This document shows positions 9,151 to 18,088 of a DNA stretch of 64,000 bases, in pieces; position 1 is the first letter of the stretch; every line of letters begins with the position of its first letter. The position numbers and the translations under genes are program-made. Source of the stretch: Corynebacterium sputi DSM 45148 (lineage in GTDB: Bacteria; Actinomycetota; Actinomycetes; Mycobacteriales; Mycobacteriaceae); contig NZ_ATYV01000008.1 in assembly GCF_000427865.1 (NCBI RefSeq), positions 1 through 64,000 of the forward strand. The letters are read 5' to 3'. Below the pieces are notes generated by a model. It was given only the letters and a program-made list of their open reading frames with translations, did no database searches and was not told the DNA's origin.

Positions 9151-9224
9151 CGACCCTGACGGGACTCGAACCCGCGACCTCCGCCGTGACAGGGCGGCGC
9201 GCTAACCAACTGCGCCACAGGGCC
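9151..9224 (-). tRNA. tRNA-Asp (GTC), copy nearest Phe
   Basis: 74 bases, acceptor GGCCCTG/CAGGGTC, anticodon loop CTGTCAC (GTC), T-loop GGTTCGAGTCC. Identical in sequence to the second Asp gene 534 bases away. Confidence 0.96.
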
Positions 9225-9758
9225 ATTCGCCGTGCTCCCAGGATTGCCTTGCGGCGTTCCCTTTGCACAAGCGGAAACTTTACACAGGCTCGCACCACGC
9301 TGACAAACCCGCTGTACAACTCATGTTTCCACGCCAGAAACACTAACTCTCCACCAAGATGACCAACTTCCAACCGCTGCGTAAGCATGATCTCCACCCG
9401 GCATTCTTGACAGCACCCCGAGCACCTCCAGCGCCTCCAGCGCCTGCCATTCCGGCCTGACGCTCCCCTCCTCCCTCCCAACAATGGAACCTGGCCGCGA
9501 CACCCCCGGTTCGCAGAGTTCCCGACTCCGCCACCTGCAAGTTTCCACCCTCGGAGCTGCGAACCGGGTACCCAATCCCCACGAACGGAGGGATCCACCC
9601 TTCACGACGATGACAGGTGACCGATTCCGATCGCCTCTCGCAACATTTCCCCAGGTCACCTCCGTCGATCCGACCAGAATCAGTTACCTGCCAATCAACA
9701 GAACGGGGTGCAGACATAAAAAAGCGGCAGCCACCACAAGGGTGACTGCCGCATACTG
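9225..9758. other. 534-base spacer between the two tRNA-Asp genes, no gene seen
   Basis: Open frames here run through the tRNAs or look random. The spacer contains two inverted repeats. The stronger has arms CCCGGTTCGCAG (9505-9516) and CTGCGAACCGGG (9557-9568), with CTCCG/CGGAG pairing further inside. The weaker is AGGTGACC (9615-9622) with GGTCACCT (9654-9661). They may be structured RNA or mobile-element traces. Confidence 0.5.
9716..9754 (-). terminator. terminator after second tRNA-Asp
   Basis: On the minus strand GCGGCAGTCACC pairs with GGTGGCTGCCGC, with one mismatched pair in the stem, and is followed by TTTTTT. It falls 5 bases past the tRNA, so the Glu-Asp pair can end here, separate from the Asp-Phe pair. 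Confidence 0.85.
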
Positions 9759-9832
9759 CGACCCTGACGGGACTCGAACCCGCGACCTCCGCCGTGACAG
9801 GGCGGCGCGCTAACCAACTGCGCCACAGGGCC
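9759..9832 (-). tRNA. tRNA-Asp (GTC), copy nearest Glu
   Basis: Same 74-base sequence as the gene at 9151-9224: anticodon GTC in loop CTGTCAC. It lies 38 bases downstream of tRNA-Glu. Confidence 0.96.
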
Positions 9833-9870
9833 ATATAAAATTAGACGAACTCCCCAAAAAGGGAAGATGG

Positions 9871-9943
9871 TACCCCCAACGGGATTCGAACCCGTGCTAC
9901 CGCCGTGAAAGGGCGGCGTCCTAGGCCACTAGACGATGGGGGC
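9871..9943 (-). tRNA. tRNA-Glu (TTC)
   Basis: 73 bases: acceptor GCCCCCA, anticodon loop CTTTCAC (TTC), T-loop GGTTCGAATCC, encoded end ACC. First gene of the cluster. Confidence 0.95.
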
Positions 9944-10065
9944 TCGCCTTCTTCGCGCCTCTTGCGAGGCAACAGAGAGTACTTTAGAGGATTTCCACGC
10001 CGGCGACAAAATCGCTGCTCATGCCCCGTTCAGGCACCAACGCACTCGTGAAATATGCCCACCGA

Positions 10066-10368
10066 CTACAACACGTACCCCACAACGAGAATGACAGGCG
10101 GAACCAAGGCTCCGATGATCAAATTCGCCGCTCCGAGCCAGTACTGCCGCACGAACATTCCCAGTACTGCCCCGACCACGCCGGCAGCAAGGGGCACGTA
10201 CACCAGGAAAGCCATCTCCGCCTCATGGAAAAACCCTGCGCTGAACGGATAGATTGCTAGCGACAGGACGACAACCAGCAGCGTCACCAACGGAACCCGG
10301 CGCGCCCAGGCGGTCCCTTCAATGGCGATATGGTCGTTGACGTCGTCGAGCGTCCTGCGTTCTGCCAT
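10066..10368 (-). CDS. small integral membrane protein
   Basis: 100 residues with a short polar N-terminus (MAERRTLDDVNDH) and three hydrophobic segments: VPLVTLLVVVLSLAIYPF, a second around AEMAFLVYVPLAAGVVGAVLG and a third around NLIIGALVPPVILVVGYVL. No family was recognised. It starts 71 bases beyond the stop of the reductase gene on the same strand and may be cotranscribed with it. It is bounded on the other side by the tRNA cluster. Confidence 0.7.
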   Translation of the reverse strand: MAERRTLDDVNDHIAIEGTAWARRVPLVTLLVVVLSLAIYPFSAGFFHEAEMAFLVYVPLAAGVVGAVLGMFVRQYWLGAANLIIGALVPPVILVVGYVL

Positions 10369-10439
10369 CTCACTCCTTGCTCAGATGTTCGCGAGCCATT
10401 GTTTCACCTGACGGTCGGATTGAAGCTCTCGCCCGGTCT

Positions 10440-11429
10440 CTACCGCTGCACGTCGATAAGAACCTTCCCCGGCACACCGGCGTCCTTCTCCAGGTGTTCC
10501 ACGAGATCACTCAATCCAACCCTCTCCCCTACCGGTGATCCCAGATGTCCGTCAGCGATGAGGCCGAACACGGGAGCCATCAGCGCTGGCAGCTCCGATC
10601 TGGGAATCGAATGCACCACATCGCGGAGTCGGAAGAAAGTCAATGACCCGGCGCGACCCCCGGTGAAATGATCAGCCGGGAGGGGTGTACCGGATGCCAG
10701 CCCGTAGTGAATGAATGAGCCGTGCGCATTAAGCAGCGCATCAAGTTCTGCACCTTGCAGGCCACCGACGCAGTCGAAAACGATGTCAGCACCGTCGAAT
10801 CCGAGGTCCCTGGACAGGTTCAACATCCAGTGTTGGTTCTCCGTGTGCACCACCGAGGCCCATCGCGCGGGCTCTGCAACTGGCCTGTTCTGACTGCGAA
10901 GGACCCCAAAAGGTCGAATTCCCCGCATGTTCAGCAGTTCAGCAAGGTGCGCACCGATGGTGGAGTTCGCTCCAGTGACCACCACATTCCTAGTTCCCGA
11001 TGCGCAGAACCGCTCAACCATCAGCCACGCAGTGAGCGGATTGACGTAGGCGAAGCAGGCTTGTTCGTCGGTAATTGAATCCGGCACTGGCACGCACCAC
11101 TCGGCATCAACGATCTTGAAACGCTGCCAATTCTGCGCGGAGCCCAAGGGCAAAACCCGCTTCCCGACGAGTTCCTCACTCACCCCATCCCCCACCTCAG
11201 CGATCACGCCTACCCCTTCGAAGCCTGGAACCATCGGGAATGTGGTGCGTGAATACGCGCCGGAGACCGTCACTGTGTCGGATGGATTGACGGTGCTCAA
11301 TGACATCCGGACAACCACTTCTCCCGGCCCAGGAGGTGGTGGGTATGGAAGATAGGACGTCGTAAGCACTGCACGGTAGGTGCCCGGTCTTTTGGCAACC
11401 ACTGCGAGGTTCCGCTCGTCGCTAGGCAT
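10440..11429 (-). CDS. zinc-independent MDR-family reductase (quinone or enoyl reductase type)
   Basis: 329 residues. The GroES-like N-domain carries GPGEVVVRMSLSTVNPSDT and FPMVPGFEGVGVIAEVGDGV. A Rossmann domain follows with VVVTGANSTIGAHLAELLNMRG and FDCVGG. The structural-zinc cysteines of true alcohol dehydrogenases are absent, as in quinone and trans-2-enoyl-CoA reductases. The start is taken as ATG 11429, which stands six bases after GGAGG; an ATG six bases upstream abuts that same site. The substrate is not predictable from context. Confidence 0.85.
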   Translation of the reverse strand: MPSDERNLAVVAKRPGTYRAVLTTSYLPYPPPPGPGEVVVRMSLSTVNPSDTVTVSGAYSRTTFPMVPGFEGVGVIAEVGDGVSEELVGKRVLPLGSAQNWQRFKIVDAEWCVPVPDSITDEQACFAYVNPLTAWLMVERFCASGTRNVVVTGANSTIGAHLAELLNMRGIRPFGVLRSQNRPVAEPARWASVVHTENQHWMLNLSRDLGFDGADIVFDCVGGLQGAELDALLNAHGSFIHYGLASGTPLPADHFTGGRAGSLTFFRLRDVVHSIPRSELPALMAPVFGLIADGHLGSPVGERVGLSDLVEHLEKDAGVPGKVLIDVQR

Positions 11430-11589
11430 CCGCATCCTCCGTCAGTTCTGATTCACGATCATTCCCGTCTACCCGATAGGCACCCACCGCGCTACCCCCA
11501 ACCAGAAATCACTGTTCACTAATCTCAGGTACTTTCGGGGGTGACGGAACATGTCCGCAGGTAGTACGCCAAAGAGAAGGGGTAAGACG

Positions 11590-12690
11590 ATGACATCCAA
11601 CCCTCAGGGAACAGTTGACCCGCTCGACTTTTCCGACGTGTTCACTCGGGGCAGCGAAGACGGCCTCAAGGTCACTATCACCGTTCCGACGAGCCCGGTC
11701 GGGATCGACTCTGACACCTACGCGTTGATTCTCCGTGCCGAGATCAAGAAGGCCCACCACGAGCTTGTCGACGGTGGCCTGTCCGATCATGACGCCGAGG
11801 CCATTCTCGCTCCTGCATCGGAGCTGGTGAATGACTCGAGCTTCTGGCGCCTGCAGAGCCGTGGCTTGATCATTTTCGCTGCTGAGGGATTCCACAAGGC
11901 TGTGCGGATCCCCATCGAAGTCGCCGAAGACGTCTACGTCGGAGATCAGTTCAAGGTGCTGCCGTTGGCTCCTGTTCTCGACGCGAATGGCCGCGCCTTC
12001 ATCCTGGCCCTATCGAAGAACAAAACCCGTTTGTATGAGGCGACGCGCAATGCCATCGTCGAGCTGCCGCTGGGGAAGATCCCGGAGACATTCGAGGACG
12101 TCATTGACGAAGAGTTCCAGCAGTCCTTGCAGCAGCGCTCCATCGGCGGTGGCGACTCGGCGTTCTACGGCACTGGCAGTGCCGGCGAATCTGAATCGAA
12201 GGTCAATGAGCGTTGGCTCAAAGCCGTTGCCAAGTTGGTCGCCGAGGAACTTGGAACCGGCGGGCAACCGTTGGTTCTGGCATCCGTCGCCGAATACTTC
12301 AGCGCATTCAAGGACAACTGCCCATACCAGGATGTCCACGAAAACGTGCTGGCCGGAAACCCAGAGCACACTAAGCCGGAGGAACTTCGCTCTGCAGTGT
12401 GGCGTGAGCTGGAAGGCTCTGAGCGCTCCCGCGAGGCTGAAGAGCGCGACAACGCGATGACCGAGGTCTTCAATGGCCGCGGCTCTACCGATCCCGCAGA
12501 GATCGCGAACGTCGCGGAGGTCGGGCGTGTGGACACCATCTACTTGCCGCGCGACGTCACCCAGCTCAAGGCACAGGAAGTTCGAGTGTTCGCCAACCGC
12601 GCACTGCTCGCGACACTCCGGGACTCCGGCACGATCCGAGCGCTGGACGAATTCTCCGATGACGAGGTCTTCGCGACCTACCGATACTGA
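11590..12690 (+). CDS. baeRF-family protein (eRF1/Rossmann-like release-factor homologue)
   Basis: 366 residues. The segment PVLDANGRAFILALSKNKTRLYEATRNAIVEL is typical of the bacterial archaeo-eukaryotic release-factor homologue (baeRF) families, as is a later region resembling the eRF1 C-domain (RVDTIYLPRDVTQ and DSGTIRALDE). Relatives are thought to act on ribosomes, possibly in rescue or defence, but the function is not established. ATG at 11590 has AGAAGGGG ahead of it; the frame is open 39 bases further upstream. It stands alone, with cardiolipin synthase downstream after 175 bases. Confidence 0.75.
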   Translation: MTSNPQGTVDPLDFSDVFTRGSEDGLKVTITVPTSPVGIDSDTYALILRAEIKKAHHELVDGGLSDHDAEAILAPASELVNDSSFWRLQSRGLIIFAAEGFHKAVRIPIEVAEDVYVGDQFKVLPLAPVLDANGRAFILALSKNKTRLYEATRNAIVELPLGKIPETFEDVIDEEFQQSLQQRSIGGGDSAFYGTGSAGESESKVNERWLKAVAKLVAEELGTGGQPLVLASVAEYFSAFKDNCPYQDVHENVLAGNPEHTKPEELRSAVWRELEGSERSREAEERDNAMTEVFNGRGSTDPAEIANVAEVGRVDTIYLPRDVTQLKAQEVRVFANRALLATLRDSGTIRALDEFSDDEVFATYRY

Positions 12691-12865
12691 CTCGGAGACC
12701 ACCATGCGCCGACTGATCGTCCCTTGCCTGGGCCGGTCAGCCGGCGCAATTGTTTTCTGCCTCTTTTGTGGTGGTCCCTTCGAGGGCAGGCGCAATTAGT
12801 TGTTCCTGAATTACGAGCCTCCAGATATTCCCAGGTGAGCACCTCTTCAGGTAGATCAGAGGACC

Positions 12866-14440
12866 ATGGCTTCGGTAGGTACCCCAGGTCACCCCTCTCG
12901 TACGGATAAGGATCTCATGCGTAAGTTGCCCTTCAAGATGCTGAAGTCGTCCGGTGTCATCGTGGTATTGGAATACATTGTTAAAATTCTGGCCATCGGC
13001 ATCGTGCCGGAGAACCGCCGTCCGTCGTCGTCCACAGCGTGGCTGCTGTTGATCTTGTTTTTCCCGGCCGTCGGAGTGCCGGCGTTCTTGACCATCGGGA
13101 GCCCGTACAACTCGGCCCGCCGCTCGAAAATCCAGGCCGAGGCGAACGAGCTGCTTCAGCTCGGTACCGAGGGTTTGGCGAACATCCCCACGGATGAGGA
13201 TGTCCCGGAGCCGCTGGAGAACATCGTCCGGCTGTCTCGTTCCCTGACTGCACTGCCTATGGTCCACGGCTACAACGGTGGCGTGGAGATGGATTATGAG
13301 GCCAGCATCAAACGGATGACTGCCCTGGTCAATGACGCCGAAGAAACGGTTCACCTGGAGTTCTACATCACCGTCCGGGACAAGACGACCGTTGAGTTCC
13401 TCAGGTCGATGGAGGCGGCCGTTAAGCGAGGTGTGAAGGTCCGTGTCTTGCTCGACCACATTGGTTCTCGCAAGTACGACGGTTTCCGCGAGTTCCTGCG
13501 CTGGATGTCCTCGGTTGGAATCGAGTGGCATCTGATGCTGCCCTTCCTGCCGCTACAGGGCAAGATGCGTCGGCCAGATCTGCGTAATCACCGAAAGCTC
13601 ATGGTCGTCGACGGCATGTACGCCGTGATGGGTTCGCAGAACCTCGTGGATTCCGCCTACGGCTCCGAGAAGAACGCGGCCATCGGCCGCCACTGGAACG
13701 ACATCTCCATCGAACTGAGCGGTCCGATCGTGTCCTCCCTTGAGTCAATCTTCGCGGTGGACTGGTACAGCGAATGTGGCGAGATCACTGACATTCACGC
13801 GTACCGCAGGCTATCGACAGAGAATCAGCGGCTGGATTCACACGTGCTGGAGTCCGTCCACTCCTCGCCTCCGGAGGACAATGCCGCGGTGAACCTCTGC
13901 CAGATCATCCCCTCTGGTCCCGGTTTCCGTACCGATCCGAATCTCCGCGTGTTTACCTCGATGATGTACATGGCGCGTAAGCGTATTTCCATCGTCAGCC
14001 CCTACTTCGTCCCCGACGAGTCCCTACTCGCCGCTGTCATTACTGCTGCCAACCGCGGAGTGGACGTGGAGCTGTACGTCAGTGAGCAGGCGGACCAGTA
14101 CATGGTCGATCGCGCTCAGTCCTCGTACTACCAGGCGCTGCTCGAGGCTGGGGTTCGCATTTTCATGTACCCGAAGCCGCAGGTGTTGCACACCAAGTGC
14201 TTCGTTGTCGACGACAAGTACGCGGTCTTGGGCTCCTCCAACATGGACATGCGCTCCTTCGGACTCAACTATGAAGTAAGTCTGCTGTCCTACGGCGGAG
14301 ACATCGTCACCCAGGTGCGCGACGTGGTCACCACCTATCGGGACAAGAGCAAGGAGCTCGATGCCGCGCAGTGGAAGAAGCGCTCGATCTTCCGTAAGTA
14401 CTCCGAGTCAGTCATGCGGCTGACCTCTGCCCTTCAGTAA
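12866..14440 (+). CDS. cls: cardiolipin synthase
   Basis: Phospholipase-D superfamily membrane enzyme. 524 residues: two N-terminal membrane segments (VIVVLEYIVKILAIGIV and STAWLLLILFFPAVGVPAF), then two catalytic HxKxxxxD motifs. The first, NHRKLMVVDG near residue 244, follows the usual HRK pattern; the second, LHTKCFVVDDKYAVLGSSNMD, is near residue 440. Both are complete. A second ATG at 12917, after AAGG, would shorten the N-terminus by 17 residues and is equally plausible. The stop overlaps by a few bases the 3' end of the convergent thrE C-terminal frame. Confidence 0.93.
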   Translation: MASVGTPGHPSRTDKDLMRKLPFKMLKSSGVIVVLEYIVKILAIGIVPENRRPSSSTAWLLLILFFPAVGVPAFLTIGSPYNSARRSKIQAEANELLQLGTEGLANIPTDEDVPEPLENIVRLSRSLTALPMVHGYNGGVEMDYEASIKRMTALVNDAEETVHLEFYITVRDKTTVEFLRSMEAAVKRGVKVRVLLDHIGSRKYDGFREFLRWMSSVGIEWHLMLPFLPLQGKMRRPDLRNHRKLMVVDGMYAVMGSQNLVDSAYGSEKNAAIGRHWNDISIELSGPIVSSLESIFAVDWYSECGEITDIHAYRRLSTENQRLDSHVLESVHSSPPEDNAAVNLCQIIPSGPGFRTDPNLRVFTSMMYMARKRISIVSPYFVPDESLLAAVITAANRGVDVELYVSEQADQYMVDRAQSSYYQALLEAGVRIFMYPKPQVLHTKCFVVDDKYAVLGSSNMDMRSFGLNYEVSLLSYGGDIVTQVRDVVTTYRDKSKELDAAQWKKRSIFRKYSESVMRLTSALQ

Positions 14441-14916
14441 TTGGCTGCAGTCCCGCTACTGCGGCGGGAGCGGTGCGGGATAAATCTGGTCACCTGGAAA
14501 CCGGCGACTACTCCAATGCCGACCATCATGATCATGCCCGTCGCCTGCAGCAGCAGGTGCTGGCCAGTCTCATAGAACATCGCCTGATCCAGGCCCTCGT
14601 ACACGTACATGACAGGCAATAGGGCGCCCATAATTCCCATGACGGACAGGATCGTCGCCGAGTAATCGGAGAACCTACTCCACAGTGCAGTGCCGATACC
14701 GAGAACGACTGCGGAAAGTCCTGCCGCCCACACCGCCTGAATTCCGGCGAAGTTGATCAACGCTTGATTGCAGCACGCGGTGAGCAGGCCCACGATGGCC
14801 GCCGGCAGGAGCAAACCCATCCCTCCGGACTTGGCCATCGCGTTCGACACTGCCGCGAGCGTTGACAACACTATGCCGACCGCAATGGACAAAGTCGGGA
14901 TGTCGATTTGATCCAC
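14434..14916 (-). CDS. thrE: threonine/serine exporter, C-terminal half (separate frame)
   Basis: Carries the ThrE C-terminal membrane domain: about five hydrophobic segments from IDIPTLSIAVGIVLSTLAAV to GMIMMVGIGVVAGF. The upstream frame would continue into this one if a single base were added near 14920, around GGCGGGCCC. As it stands, a GTG at 14916 could start an independent 160-residue protein overlapping the upstream gene by 46 bases, like the split YjjP/YjjB exporters. A frameshift mutation, a sequencing error or a true split gene all remain possible; the ribosome site is poor. Confidence 0.6.
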   Translation of the reverse strand: MDQIDIPTLSIAVGIVLSTLAAVSNAMAKSGGMGLLLPAAIVGLLTACCNQALINFAGIQAVWAAGLSAVVLGIGTALWSRFSDYSATILSVMGIMGALLPVMYVYEGLDQAMFYETGQHLLLQATGMIMMVGIGVVAGFQVTRFIPHRSRRSSGTAANY

Positions 14917-15716
14917 GGGCCCGCCAGCACCACGTCCTTCAGTGCAAACGTGATCACCGCGCCGACGACGATGCCACCGACGACCAGCACCAACTGCGCC
15001 ATCTTGGCAACCGCCGCTAAATGGTCCGAGTTCACGAAGTCCACCACCACGCCGATCAGAGCTGGATACAGCACTGATAGGACCCACGACACCGCCATGA
15101 CCCCGACAGCAAACGACGGCGACAACACCCCAGTCAGCACCAACACGCCAGCGATAGCACCGCTGAACATGGTCTGCAGGACCACCGCGTATAGGCGGGT
15201 CAGTCCGATTCTCGCTGCAACCCGTCCAGCTGCAGTCGACGCGAAGAACGTCGCCCCTGCACACACCGCCGTGAGAAAACCACCTCCGACGTGCAATCCA
15301 ATGCAGAACCCGAGGAACGCCGCTCCGGTGAGCGTCCACCAGAAGGAGACCAGCGGCTGCGAATCCGCCTCGGTTGAGGCTCGTGCCTCTGCAACCGTCA
15401 GCTCGCCAGCCCTGATCTGCGCGACAGTGCGGCTCAAGCGGTACATCCGCTCACAGTGAATGGTGTCCGTCGGCGTGGATCGGAGGCTTCGGTTCATCGA
15501 CCGGAGATCCTCGGTGACGTGTTCGACCTGCAGCACGGTGCCAACCACCGTCACATTCAGGCCTGGCAGCCCGAGCCCGGCACCGCTGTCGGTCACCGCA
15601 GAGATGACTTCATGCGCAGAGACCCCTGATTCCAGATGGGCTCTGCCCAAATGCAGGAGGACGTCGATCCGATCCCAGATCTCACTCTCCGTGAGTGCGA
15701 TTTCGGTGTCTGCCAT
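14871..15716 (-). CDS. thrE: threonine/serine exporter, N-terminal half (ThrE DUF1212 domain)
   Basis: 281 residues. Cytoplasmic N-terminal domain (GRAHLESGVSAHEVISAV, a ThrE hallmark, and VTVVGTVLQV), then five membrane segments from LVSFWWTLTGAAFLGFCIGL onward. In C. glutamicum ThrE is one protein with a second membrane domain; here that domain lies in another frame starting at about 14920. The last 15 or so residues of this frame (after DVVLAG) are not ThrE-like and are probably read out of frame. ATG at 15716 is followed by an acidic start. Just downstream of ureD on the same strand. Confidence 0.7.
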   Translation of the reverse strand: MADTEIALTESEIWDRIDVLLHLGRAHLESGVSAHEVISAVTDSGAGLGLPGLNVTVVGTVLQVEHVTEDLRSMNRSLRSTPTDTIHCERMYRLSRTVAQIRAGELTVAEARASTEADSQPLVSFWWTLTGAAFLGFCIGLHVGGGFLTAVCAGATFFASTAAGRVAARIGLTRLYAVVLQTMFSGAIAGVLVLTGVLSPSFAVGVMAVSWVLSVLYPALIGVVVDFVNSDHLAAVAKMAQLVLVVGGIVVGAVITFALKDVVLAGPWIKSTSRLCPLRSA

Positions 15717-15727
15717 GGGTGGCCCCC

Positions 15728-16714
15728 TTACATCCGACGCAGATCGATGGCGGCCCGTCCCACCACTGCCTTCCTGATCAGGCTATATGAGCGCCGCACT
15801 GCCGTCTCCACGTCGACCGGGTCATTGCCTGCGATGCGGACCATCACGCCATAGTCCTCCACCAGCGTGGAAACACCAATCTCGATATCGGCGCCGCCTG
15901 GCATCCGTCCCACCTCTATCCGCAGCTCCTCGACGATCCTGGGGACCATGGACTTCTCCGGAGGTACCGCCAGCACCGTGCCCCACACGGCGTACTTCGA
16001 CAGGAGCATCTGGCTCTGCGCTCCCTCGCCCGTCACACACAAAGTGTCCGATAGCAGCGGAATGGACCGACCATGCCGGGGTTGGCGAATGGTCCAGACC
16101 TGGCTGAGGGCATCGAACTGGTTCCTCTCACCCCTCGCCAATCGCCCGGTCAGCATGACATCAGCAGCCAGCAGAGCGCCTCCCGGCTCGACAACCGCAT
16201 CGGTGATCTGCAGCAGTCTCGACCCACCAAACAGAATCGTCTGACCCGGCAGGTATTCGCAGATGGCGCCCGCCCGCACATCCAGGGTGGTCCACTGAAT
16301 CGCCAGACCTTCGTCCATTCTTTGCACAGGTGTCGCCGCCTGCGTGGTGATCGTCGCCCGCGCGCCAGGCTCACACGTCAGTTTCTGCCGAACCCGATCG
16401 TTCGCAGCCAGTCCGCCACCGGTGCTGCGCAGGTAGACAAACGCCTCACCAGTGTCACCGGCATCGATATACAGCGGCCGGGACACGTACATCGGCGCCT
16501 TGATAAACCGGTCGACAAACCCAGTCTGCCGGTCCGCTGCGCGCTCATCGGGCGCCAGGGTGAGGTCGGCAATCCCGACCTTTCCGGGAAAGCCAACGGG
16601 GATCGTTCCAGTTCGCTTCCCGACGTCCCCCTCTCCCACATACCTCCGCACCTCAGAGGGGATCCGGCTCAACGGTGGTGAGGTCAGTAAAGAGCTCGGT
16701 AGTGAAACTGTCAC
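15728..16714 (-). CDS. ureD: urease accessory protein UreD
   Basis: Scaffold that binds apo-urease and, with UreF and UreG, guides nickel and carbon dioxide to the active site. 328 residues with the UreD signatures GGGLAANDRVRQKL, ATITTQAATPVQRM, YLPGQTILFGGSRLLQ and LAVPPE. The GTG start overlaps the ureG stop (GTGA), so translation is coupled. The N-terminal 45 residues are longer than usual and contain VGEGDVGKR, encoded by a copy of the dispersed word at 16615. Last gene of the urease operon. Confidence 0.93.
   Translation of the reverse strand: MTVSLPSSLLTSPPLSRIPSEVRRYVGEGDVGKRTGTIPVGFPGKVGIADLTLAPDERAADRQTGFVDRFIKAPMYVSRPLYIDAGDTGEAFVYLRSTGGGLAANDRVRQKLTCEPGARATITTQAATPVQRMDEGLAIQWTTLDVRAGAICEYLPGQTILFGGSRLLQITDAVVEPGGALLAADVMLTGRLARGERNQFDALSQVWTIRQPRHGRSIPLLSDTLCVTGEGAQSQMLLSKYAVWGTVLAVPPEKSMVPRIVEELRIEVGRMPGGADIEIGVSTLVEDYGVMVRIAGNDPVDVETAVRRSYSLIRKAVVGRAAIDLRRM
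16615..16625 (+). repeat. dispersed word GCTTCCCGACG
   Basis: Antisense in ureD (Asp-Val-Gly-Lys); tail TCCCCCTCTCCCACATACC. Confidence 0.8.
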
Positions 16715-17328
16715 TTCCGGAACGTCTCTAGCTGTTCACGAAGGTCCTCGATACCGATCCCTTCCAGGCAGTCGGTGAGGATGACGGGGCCTCCGGAGCG
16801 AACATCGACGGCGTCGGCGTACATGATGTCGACATCGCAGCGAACGTACTTCGCGATGTCGATCTTGTTGATCACCAAGATGTCCGATTCTGTCGTTCCG
16901 GGTCCACGCTTCTTCGGCATCTTCTGGCCTTCGGCAGTATCCAGGACAAAGACGAACACGTCTGCCAGCGCCGGGGAGAAGGTGAGGGTGAGGTTGTCGC
17001 CACCGGACTCAAAGAAAATCGTGTCGATCTCTGGGTGCTCGTCGACGAGGTCTGCGGCCGCCATGAGATTCATGGTCGGGTCATCCCGCACGGCGGTGTG
17101 CGGGCACGAGCCGGTCTCAACGCCGACGATTCGCTCTGGGGCGAGAATCCCGTCCAACTCCCGACGCACATGCAGCGCATCTTCCTGCGTATAAATGTCA
17201 TTGGTAATGACTCCGACCTGACGGCCTTGGTTCACAAATAGCGGCACCAGTGCTTCGATCAAGGCGGTCTTGCCTGATCCGACCGGTCCGCCGATGCCGA
17301 TGCGCAGCGGTGCGATGGGGTTGCTCAT
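16711..17328 (-). CDS. ureG: urease accessory GTPase UreG
   Basis: SIMIBI-class GTPase that powers nickel insertion. 205 residues: P-loop GGPVGSGKTALIEAL, YTQEDALHV, the CPH metal site in VETGSCPHTAVRDDPTMN, FESGGDNL and the NKID specificity motif. All expected residues are present. ATG at 17328 follows GGAGA. It lies 34 bases after ureF and overlaps ureD. Confidence 0.97.
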   Translation of the reverse strand: MSNPIAPLRIGIGGPVGSGKTALIEALVPLFVNQGRQVGVITNDIYTQEDALHVRRELDGILAPERIVGVETGSCPHTAVRDDPTMNLMAAADLVDEHPEIDTIFFESGGDNLTLTFSPALADVFVFVLDTAEGQKMPKKRGPGTTESDILVINKIDIAKYVRCDVDIMYADAVDVRSGGPVILTDCLEGIGIEDLREQLETFRK

Positions 17329-17362
17329 GGTGTCTCCTAAATGTCGTCTAACTCATGCTCTG

Positions 17363-18085
17363 TTAACTCATAAATAATCGCGCGGGCGCTGTCTCGTGCG
17401 CCGCCGACGCCAGATCACTTCCCGGCCCAGCCCGGCCCAGCAGGGACCAATCCCCTGCCTCAATCATCTCGTTTGCTGTGTCCACGCACTGCTGACTCAG
17501 TTCGGTGATTGCTGGGTGCGCCCGAGTGATCATGTACTGCGCACCAATGTGATCGCATTGTCGCAATCGCAGCGCCGCCCCGGACCAGCCGACTGCCAGT
17601 CCCAGCAGTTCCGTCTCCACCGCCTGAACTGGAGCCAACCCTCCTCGAGCATGGACGAGACCCACTGCAACTGCCTGGTTGCCGGGGGTAAGGCGGGAGT
17701 TGAGGGTGTGGAGGTAAGCGTCGTAAAGCGAGTTTTTCTCGCTCTTCTCCATCAGCTCATCGACCTGACCTGTGACGATAAGCGTCTGGCGACCAACACG
17801 AGTGGAGGCCTTGCGCAGTTCAGTGGTGACCTTCGTAGCGCTGAGTTCATGGTCGATGTCCACGAGATCGTCGAGGCTCTGCACGAGCCCCGCCGCGGCC
17901 GTGGCGACCCCATCACTTGGCGCGGCCATAAACCGCAGATGATCCAGCAGCGCCTCGGTGCACTGCTCCAGACCCTTCACTCGGCCGGACTGAATCAGGC
18001 CCTCCAAGCCATGCGAGAGGGTGTAGCGGCCCGAGGGATACGCAGAATCCGCATAGGTCAGGGCGTGGAGGAAGGAATGGGCCAT
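17363..18085 (-). CDS. ureF: urease accessory protein UreF
   Basis: All-helical protein that forms the UreF-UreD-UreG activation complex. 240 residues with the UreF opening ALTYADSAYPSGRYTLSHGLE and a conserved C-terminal region ending in SDLASAAHETAPARLFMS. ATG at 18085 is three bases after the ureC stop. The segment SLYDAYLHTL near residue 120 is encoded by a GCTTTACGACG copy. It is a divergent family member but context and the N-terminus make it secure. Confidence 0.9.
   Translation of the reverse strand: MAHSFLHALTYADSAYPSGRYTLSHGLEGLIQSGRVKGLEQCTEALLDHLRFMAAPSDGVATAAAGLVQSLDDLVDIDHELSATKVTTELRKASTRVGRQTLIVTGQVDELMEKSEKNSLYDAYLHTLNSRLTPGNQAVAVGLVHARGGLAPVQAVETELLGLAVGWSGAALRLRQCDHIGAQYMITRAHPAITELSQQCVDTANEMIEAGDWSLLGRAGPGSDLASAAHETAPARLFMS
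17719..17729 (-). repeat. dispersed word GCTTTACGACG
   Basis: Sense in ureF (Leu-Tyr-Asp); tail CTTACCTCCACACCC. Confidence 0.8.
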
Positions 18086-18088
18086 GGA

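Noticed and set aside
9116..9834. Open frames of 110-160 codons in the tRNA region
   Set aside because: They run through tRNA genes, and parts of their translation are tRNA sequence read as protein.
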